This document shows, piece by piece, positions 14,513 to 19,056 of a stretch of DNA of 19,056 nucleotides. A model generated the notes under the pieces. The model did not search any database. It worked only from the letters and a program-made list of their open reading frames with translations, and was not told where the DNA came from. The number at the start of each line of letters is the position of its first letter. Position 1 is the stretch's first letter. Source of the stretch: Paratractidigestivibacter sp963640745 (lineage in GTDB: Bacteria; Actinomycetota; Coriobacteriia; Coriobacteriales; Atopobiaceae); assembly GCA_963640745.1 (NCBI GenBank), contig CAVIBB010000027.1, positions 1-19,056 on the forward strand, in the 5' to 3' direction. Both the position numbers and the translations under genes were made by a program.

Positions 14513-15712
14513 CTAGGCTTCGAGCTCGGCGAGAAGGGCGGTCACGACCTCGACCGCGTCGCCGACCACGGAGTACTGCGCCGCGCCGAAGATGGGCGCC
14601 TCCGGGTCCTCGTTGATGGCGACGACGCACTCGGCGCCGCTGATGCCGGCCAGGTGCTGGATCGCGCCGGAGACACCCACGCTGACCAGCAGCTTCGGCG
14701 CAACGGAGACGCCCGTCTGCCCCACCTGGTGGCGATACTCGAGCCAGCCGGCTTCCACGACCGGGCGGGTGCAGCCGAGCTCGGCGCCGAGGGCGTCGGC
14801 AAGGCGGCGCATCAACTTGAGGTTCTTCTTGCTGCCGATGCCGCGGCCCACGACGACCAGGCGCTCGGCCTCGGTAATGGACGGCTCGTCGGACGGCGTG
14901 GCGCGCTCGAGCACCTCGACGCGGGGCGCCACGTCGGCGGCAAGAAGCACCTGCTCGACCGTGCCCTCCCGCGCAGCGTCCGGCTCCGGCGCCTTGAAGA
15001 TGCCCGGGCGGACCGTCGCCATCTGCGGGCGGTGCGCGGGGCACATGATGGTGGCCATGAGGTTGCCGCCGAAGGCCGGGCGCGTCTGGTGGAGAAGCCC
15101 GGACTCCTCGTCCATCTGTAGCACGGTGCAGTCGGCGGTGAGGCCCGTCTGCAGGCGAACGGCCACGCCAGGCGCGAGCTCGCGGCCGAAGTTCGTGGCG
15201 CCGTAGAGAATGACCTCGGGCTTGCGCTCGCGCACGAGGTCGCAGATGAGGCGCGCATAGCACTCGGCGTCGTTGCCGGCCAGGCGCTCGTCATGGCAGA
15301 GGAGCACGGAGTCGGCGCCTGTGGCGATGAGCTGGGCGGCATTGTCCTCAGGCGCGTCCGGCCCCTCGCCCAGGACGGCCGTCACGGTGCATCCGCGCAC
15401 GGCCGCGAGCTCACGGGCGCGGCCCAGGAGCTCGAAGGCCACGGGCAGCACCGCGCCCGCACCGTCGACCTGGCAAAACACCCAGATCCCGGAGTAAGAA
15501 GCAAGGTCCGCACCCGCGGCCTCCTCGCGCTCGATTGCGATGGCGCCCACCGGGCACGCGTCCACGCAGCTGCCGCAGTACACGCAGTCGCCTGTGGCCA
15601 CGGCGCGGCGCTCGCGCTTCTCGCCCTCGATGCGCACGCCGCCGTTGGCGCACGCGCGGACGCACCGGCCGCAGCCGACGCACTTCTCGGCATCGATCAG
15701 AAGACCAGCCAT
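14513..15712 (-). CDS. etfA: Electron transfer flavoprotein alpha subunit with N-terminal two-cluster ferredoxin domain
   Basis: This 399-residue protein fuses a 2x[4Fe-4S] ferredoxin (Cys11, 14, 17, 21 and Cys43, 46, 49, 53) to a full EtfA. The C-terminal FAD domain is recognisable by KLLVSVGVSGAIQHLAG and the INEDPEAPIF stretch. Plain EtfA is about 320 residues and lacks the clusters; the fused form is known from Acetobacterium woodii LctC and CarE, where ferredoxin-linked electron bifurcation or confurcation occurs. It is the third gene of an operon; its ATG overlaps the etfB stop by one base (TAATG), implying translational coupling. A role in coupling ferredoxin, NAD and a hydroxyacid is inferred from the set, not demonstrated. 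Confidence 0.92.
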   Translation of the reverse strand: MAGLLIDAEKCVGCGRCVRACANGGVRIEGEKRERRAVATGDCVYCGSCVDACPVGAIAIEREEAAGADLASYSGIWVFCQVDGAGAVLPVAFELLGRARELAAVRGCTVTAVLGEGPDAPEDNAAQLIATGADSVLLCHDERLAGNDAECYARLICDLVRERKPEVILYGATNFGRELAPGVAVRLQTGLTADCTVLQMDEESGLLHQTRPAFGGNLMATIMCPAHRPQMATVRPGIFKAPEPDAAREGTVEQVLLAADVAPRVEVLERATPSDEPSITEAERLVVVGRGIGSKKNLKLMRRLADALGAELGCTRPVVEAGWLEYRHQVGQTGVSVAPKLLVSVGVSGAIQHLAGISGAECVVAINEDPEAPIFGAAQYSVVGDAVEVVTALLAELEA

Positions 15713-16509
15713 TATTCCATCCCCCTCACGATGTTGGCCAGGCGCGCGGCCTGCTCGGCGACCGTCCCCTCGACGCGCTCGCTCACGTGCTCGCGCTCGG
15801 GCACGAAGGAGCGCACGACCTGCGTCGGCGAGCCGGAAAGGCCGCAGCGGGCGGTGTCGGCGCCCGAGGCCTCGGCGGTAAGGACTTCAATCGCGGCCGC
15901 CTCGCCCGCGCGCACGCCGGCGATGCTCGGCATGCGCAGGGTCGCCACGTCCTTGGACACGGTGATCACGCAAGGGAAGCAAACGCGCACCAGCTCAGAG
16001 CCCTCGTCAGAGTCGCGCTGCAGGGTAAGCCCGTCCTCCTCGAGGCCCACGATCTTCGTTACCCCGGCCACGCACGGAACGCCGAAAGCGCCCGCGAGCT
16101 CGGGGCCGATCTGGGCCGTGTCGCCGTCGACGGCCATCTTGCCGCAGACGATGAGGTCGGGCACGGCCGGCAGGGCGTTGATACCGCAGGTCAGGGCATA
16201 CGCCGTGGCGAGGGTGTCCGCGCCGGCGAAGGCGCGGTCGGAAAGCAGCAGGCCCGCGTCGGCGCCTCTTGCCACGCAGTCGCGCAACAGGCGCTCGGTC
16301 GCCGGGATGCCCATCGAGACGCAGGTCACGCGGGTATCGAGTCCCGCCGCGGCTCGGGCGTCCTTAAGCTCCAGCGCCACCTCGAGCGCGGTCGCGTCGA
16401 AGGGGTTCACCACGGACTGCTTGCCGTCGCGAACGATGGTGTTCGTCTTCGGGTCCATCTTGACCTCGGTCGTGGACGGCACGGCCTTCACGCAAACGAC
16501 GGTGTCCAC
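15712..16509 (-). CDS. etfB: Electron transfer flavoprotein beta subunit
   Basis: This 265-residue EtfB carries the typical VCVKAVPST start, the NPFDATALEVALELKD segment and the KMAVDGDTAQIGPELA nucleotide-binding motif found in NAD(H)-using Etf proteins. The start is a GTG at 16509, one base past the stop of the upstream FAD dehydrogenase, with GGGAGG 8 bases before it. The frame is open further upstream (to 16713), but that part overlaps the FAD gene. It forms a heterodimer with the EtfA encoded next. In bifurcating Etf proteins this subunit holds the bifurcating FAD and the NADH site; whether this one bifurcates is inferred from its partner's ferredoxin domain. Confidence 0.92.
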   Translation of the reverse strand: MDTVVCVKAVPSTTEVKMDPKTNTIVRDGKQSVVNPFDATALEVALELKDARAAAGLDTRVTCVSMGIPATERLLRDCVARGADAGLLLSDRAFAGADTLATAYALTCGINALPAVPDLIVCGKMAVDGDTAQIGPELAGAFGVPCVAGVTKIVGLEEDGLTLQRDSDEGSELVRVCFPCVITVSKDVATLRMPSIAGVRAGEAAAIEVLTAEASGADTARCGLSGSPTQVVRSFVPEREHVSERVEGTVAEQAARLANIVRGME

Positions 16510-16510
16510 G

Positions 16511-18184
16511 CTACTCGCCTCCCTTCTCGCCGGCGGCCGGCGCGTCGACACCAGCTGCGGCAGCGTCGGCCACGGTACCGGATGCCCCGGCACCCACCTG
16601 CCCCAAAGCCGCCTCGAGCACGTCCTCCCCAAAGAGGTTCCCGCGCCCGAGCTGCCCCTTCGGGTCCAGTTCCGCCTTGAGGCGCGCCGACTCGGCGATG
16701 TGCTCGGCCCCATACATCGTTGCCAAGAAGCCCGCCTTGATCTTTCCCACGCCGTGCTCGGCGCTCACGGCGCCGCCCATCGCGGTGACCTCGGCCGCCC
16801 AGCCGGCGAAGAGCTCGCCGCCCGCCTTGTGGTCGGCGGCGTCGCGCGGCAGGACGTTGACGTGGATGTGGTTGTTGCCGATGTGGCCCCAGGCCGCGGA
16901 CTCCAGGCCCGCCTCGGCAAGCGTGCGGCGGTAGAGGGCAAAGACATCGTGCAGGTGCTCGTCGGGCACGGACATGTCGCTGCCCAGCTTGGTGATGGTG
17001 GGATCTGTGCGGCGGCGCTCGTCAATGAGCATGTTCACGCTTTCCGGCACGGCGTGGCGGAAAAAGATGAGGCTCTCGCGGTCGACCTCGGTGCGCGCGA
17101 CCCACGTGGCGCCCTCGGAGCCGCCCGTGGCCTCGAGCACCTTGCCCAGGCGGTAGAGCTCGGACGTCGCTTCTTCCTCGGTTTTGCAATCGAGCTCCAC
17201 GTAGACGCACACGGCCGCGTCGTCGGCGAGCTCGGGGAGCGCCGAGAAGGCCGTCGATGCCTCGCGCTGGCGACGCAGGATGTCGAGGGCGCCGGCGTCG
17301 AAGTACTCGATCGCGGCGGCGCGGGAAAGCGCGGGGCGGGCCTTCTCGGTAAAGTCGAGCGCGGCGGCCTCGGAGGCAAAGAAGCAGCTCACGCCCCACA
17401 CGACGGCGGGCGCGGGCATGAGGGCGACCTCGACCCGCGTGATCACGCCGAGCGTGCCGCACGCGCCGATGAAGAGGTCGATGGCGTCCATGTCGTCGGC
17501 CACGTAGTAGCCCGAGGCGTTCTTTGTCGCGGGCATCTGGTAGGTGGGGAGTTCGAGCGCGAGCTCGCGGCCCGACTCGGTGACGAGGCGCAGGGTGCGG
17601 CCGACAGCGTGAACCTCGCCGCGGCGCAGGACGAGCAGGTCGCCGTCGGCGAGCGCGACGTTGAGCGCCGTCACGTGCGGGCGCGCGGGGCCGTACTTAT
17701 AGCTGCGGGCGCCCGACGCGTTGCAGGCCACGATGCCGCCCATGCAGGCCGAGGCCTCGGTCGGGTCCGTGGGGAAGAACTGCTCGGGCGCCGCCTCAAA
17801 AGCCTCGAGCCCGGCGAGGGACGCGTCGTCCCAACCGGCGTGGGCGATGCTCTTCGCGGCGAGATGCTTTCGGAGCTCGGAGAGCACGACGCCCGGCTCC
17901 ATGGCCAGGTAGAAGGTACCGTCCGCGTCCTGACGCATCCCCAGGTAACGGGTCATGCGGCTCACGTTGAGCACGTGGCCGCCGTGCGGAACGGCGCCGG
18001 CCGCGAGGCCCGTGCGCGCACCCTGGACCGTGACGGGCGTGCCGGCAGTGTGGAGCTCGCGCAGGACGTCGCGCACCTCTTGCTCGCTCGTCGGGAAGCT
18101 GATGGTCTCCGCCTCGCCAGAGCTGCGCGACTCGTCGCGGCGGTACTCCTCATATTCATCGGTAAAAGGCCTGATCTGGGCCAT
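16511..18184 (-). CDS. FAD-binding 2-hydroxyacid dehydrogenase, GlcD/LctD-like (probable lactate dehydrogenase of an Etf complex)
   Basis: This 557-residue flavoenzyme has an N-terminal PCMH-type FAD domain (PVTVQGARTGLAAGAVPHGG, residues about 50-69) and a FAD-oxidase C-terminal domain with GHIGNNHIHVN (first His 434) and SAEHGVGKIK (His477), the two His motifs of glycolate and D-lactate dehydrogenases. The ATG at 18184 follows GAGAGGGGAGGG; an in-frame ATG at 18346 lacks support. It is the first gene of the operon with etfB and etfA. By analogy with A. woodii LctBCD it may oxidise lactate with NAD+ as acceptor, driven by reduced ferredoxin. Glycolate or another 2-hydroxyacid is possible. 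The last 25 or so residues are a low-complexity Ala/Gly tail of unknown meaning. No lactate permease lies nearby. Confidence 0.88.
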   Translation of the reverse strand: MAQIRPFTDEYEEYRRDESRSSGEAETISFPTSEQEVRDVLRELHTAGTPVTVQGARTGLAAGAVPHGGHVLNVSRMTRYLGMRQDADGTFYLAMEPGVVLSELRKHLAAKSIAHAGWDDASLAGLEAFEAAPEQFFPTDPTEASACMGGIVACNASGARSYKYGPARPHVTALNVALADGDLLVLRRGEVHAVGRTLRLVTESGRELALELPTYQMPATKNASGYYVADDMDAIDLFIGACGTLGVITRVEVALMPAPAVVWGVSCFFASEAAALDFTEKARPALSRAAAIEYFDAGALDILRRQREASTAFSALPELADDAAVCVYVELDCKTEEEATSELYRLGKVLEATGGSEGATWVARTEVDRESLIFFRHAVPESVNMLIDERRRTDPTITKLGSDMSVPDEHLHDVFALYRRTLAEAGLESAAWGHIGNNHIHVNVLPRDAADHKAGGELFAGWAAEVTAMGGAVSAEHGVGKIKAGFLATMYGAEHIAESARLKAELDPKGQLGRGNLFGEDVLEAALGQVGAGASGTVADAAAAGVDAPAAGEKGGE

Positions 18185-18364
18185 GGGCCCTCCCCTCTCG
18201 CAGGCGTATTTGCTCGCCATGCTAGCGCGGGGGTCGGGAGCGACGGGCCGGCGCGGGTCTCTTCGCAACGCAAACGCAACGCCTGTTGGTGGATTCATGG
18301 TTCTGGCCCGGCAAAAACCGGCCCGACATCGGCCGCCAACGGCCACCTAGCCCCCTGCGAAATC

Positions 18365-18505
18365 AAAAATCGCCTCCGTGTGGGATTTAATTCGAAGCCC
18401 CGGAGTAGACCCAAAAGACGCATGCCTCTGACCTGCGGAAACGTGTCGACGCAATCCTCAGCTACTCGCACAACCCGAATTAAATCCCACACGGAGGCGT
18501 TTTTT
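18365..18505. repeat. Family C palindromic element with long perfect arms
   Basis: The 24 bases at 18371-18394 (starting CGCCTCCGTGTGGGATTTAA) are the exact inverse of 18476-18499. With the outer A-run (18365-18369) and T-run (18501-18505) the arms reach about 30 bp with one mismatch. The arm-to-arm span 18371-18499 is 129 bp, close to families A and E. An inner GAGTAG/CTACTC stem is also visible. It lies in the gene-free stretch 18185-18855, of which 18185-18360 holds the FAD operon leader, for which I find no convincing promoter. It could be a long-loop bidirectional terminator, a structured RNA or a non-autonomous element. Confidence 0.75.
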
Positions 18506-18536
18506 CGTCACGACGGGCCTTCCAGGAGTCTAAGGC

Positions 18537-18546
18537 NNNNNNNNNN
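18537..18546. other. Assembly gap (10 N)
   Basis: Exactly ten N characters interrupt the intergenic region. The sequence before it (18501-18519, TTTTTCGTCACGACGGGCC) and after it (18549-18566, TTTTTGTTACGACGGGCC) is a near-identical direct repeat, so the true gap length is probably unknown and a repeat may have been collapsed here. Confidence 0.95.
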
Positions 18547-18574
18547 GATTTTTGTTACGACGGGCCCTCAAAGA

Positions 18575-18589
18575 GCCCTTTATAAGGGC
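18575..18589. other. Short hairpin next to the assembly gap
   Basis: GCCCTT (18575-18580) and AAGGGC (18584-18589) form a 6-bp stem with a 3-base TAT loop. No gene ends next to it in the visible sequence, so its role is unclear; it may be part of the repeated unit interrupted by the gap. Confidence 0.4.
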
Positions 18590-18679
18590 ATCCGAGACCG
18601 GAGCAAGGCCCCGACGGCCTTAAATCCCCGAAGCGGCGCGCGTCGCGGCGAATAAACACCGTTCAGAGGCAAAACTCAC

Positions 18680-18800
18680 TAAGTGCACGTCTTAATTCGT
18701 TCACCCCAGGTATCCCTCGATAACGCCAGCCGATTTACTTGCGTTTGTGCCTTCAAAAGCCAGGTCATTACCCACCGAAGCAAAACAAGACGTGCACTTA
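18680..18800 (+). repeat. Family E palindromic element, copy 3
   Basis: TAAGTGCACGTCTTAATT at the left and AACAAGACGTGCACTTA at the right match the ends of the two copies near 8.2 and 9.6 kb in sequence and orientation. The span is again exactly 121 bp, but the roughly 90 bases between are not recognisably related. The arms pair perfectly here (AAGTGCACGTCTT with AAGACGTGCACTT). It lies downstream of the minus-strand racemase gene and upstream of the FAD dehydrogenase operon. Confidence 0.8.
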
Positions 18801-18855
18801 CGCGATTTTCTCTCCAAGCCTAGACGACTGGCCACTCCAGCTGTCACCCGAGTCC

Positions 18856-19056
18856 CTAATCCCGCAGCACCAGATTCACGAGCGCCTCGATATGCACCTT
18901 CATGACGTCGACGTAAGGCACCGGCAGCGCCACGCCCTCAAAAATGAGCGGCAGCTCCGTGCACCCGAGGACGACGGCGTCCACCTGCTCCTCGCGGATC
19001 ATGCGCTCCGCGATCTCCTTAAAGGCGCGCTGCGTGTCCGGCAGCACGCGACCAAA
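18856..19056 (-). CDS. Aspartate/glutamate racemase family protein, C-terminal part
   Basis: Only the last 66 residues are present; the gene continues past the right edge. The segment VDAVVLGCTELPLIF carries the conserved GCTE motif with the second catalytic Cys of the Asp/Glu racemase family, and the end (YVDVMKVHIEALVNLVLRD) matches the usual C-terminal helix. The family includes aspartate, glutamate and hydantoin racemases; the GCTELPL form fits an aspartate racemase best, but this is not certain from the fragment. The stop is about 55 bp from the third family E element, and no other terminator is seen in between. Confidence 0.85.
   Translation of the reverse strand, partial: FGRVLPDTQRAFKEIAERMIREEQVDAVVLGCTELPLIFEGVALPVPYVDVMKVHIEALVNLVLRD

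Noticed and set aside
18295..18492. Minus-strand ORF of 65 codons
   Set aside because: It is made largely of the family C palindrome and has no ribosome binding site.
15293..18655. Open frame of 1120 codons on the plus strand
   Set aside because: It is antisense to the etfA, etfB and FAD dehydrogenase genes and even runs through the N gap. Its composition is Arg/Ala/Gly-rich and it has no domain signal.
1..19056. tRNA or rRNA genes
   Set aside because: No cloverleaf with T-loop consensus and no rRNA-like stretch was seen on reading. tRNAscan-SE or Infernal would be needed to exclude them.

Overview
The window is GC-rich by eye (no composition was computed). Its genes are tightly packed, and codons ending in C or G dominate the expressed genes. 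A sucrose PTS operon, a ferredoxin-fused EtfA/EtfB/FAD-oxidase set and a coiled-coil FtsX exporter together suggest an anaerobic, saccharolytic Actinomycetota of the Coriobacteriia, such as a Collinsella-like gut bacterium. This assignment is inference; there is no rRNA or marker gene. A run of exactly 10 N (18537-18546) shows that the sequence is a draft or scaffolded assembly.

Layout, left to right. (1) 53-1597: a minus-strand gene for a putative PD-(D/E)XK-fold protein (253-1293), bracketed by two inverted copies of a palindromic element (family A). (2) 1695-6463, minus strand: an ABC ATPase followed by a 1351-residue FtsX-type permease with an extracytoplasmic coiled coil of about 500 residues. 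A TetR gene (6590) is divergent from them, and twin operator-like dyads lie in the shared promoter region. (3) 7232-13933, plus strand: a LacI-type repressor, then a second, paralogous nuclease-fold gene (8399-9553) bracketed by two direct copies of a 121-bp element (family E), then the sucrose genes scrA (EIIBC), scrB (sucrose-6-phosphate hydrolase) and scrK (fructokinase). Two 18-bp LacI-type operators precede scrA. (4) 14123-14377: an HPr-like protein that keeps His15 but has lost the usual Arg17 and Ser46. (5) 14513-18184, minus strand: FAD-dependent 2-hydroxyacid dehydrogenase, EtfB and ferredoxin-EtfA, a gene set like the electron-confurcating lactate dehydrogenases. (6) 18185-18855: an intergenic region with a long-armed palindromic element (family C), the assembly gap and a third family E copy. 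(7) The 3' end of an aspartate/glutamate racemase family gene runs off the right edge.

How the genes work together. ScrA imports sucrose as sucrose-6-phosphate, ScrB splits it to glucose-6-phosphate and fructose, and ScrK phosphorylates the fructose. EIIA must come from elsewhere, because ScrA has only the B and C domains. The Etf/FAD-oxidase set could oxidise lactate or a related hydroxyacid with NAD+ while consuming reduced ferredoxin. The TetR protein probably controls the exporter.

The least explained signal is the pairing of two divergent nuclease-fold paralogs, both with active-site-like residues spaced E-45-D-10-E, with palindromic intergenic elements on both sides. Within each element family the arms are conserved and the length is nearly constant (121/121/121 for E, 132/131 for A), while interiors can be unrelated. 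Differences between the stems of the E copies are mostly of the kind that keep G-U pairing on the plus strand. These could be structured RNAs, mobile-element ends or cassette boundaries; the sequence alone does not decide.
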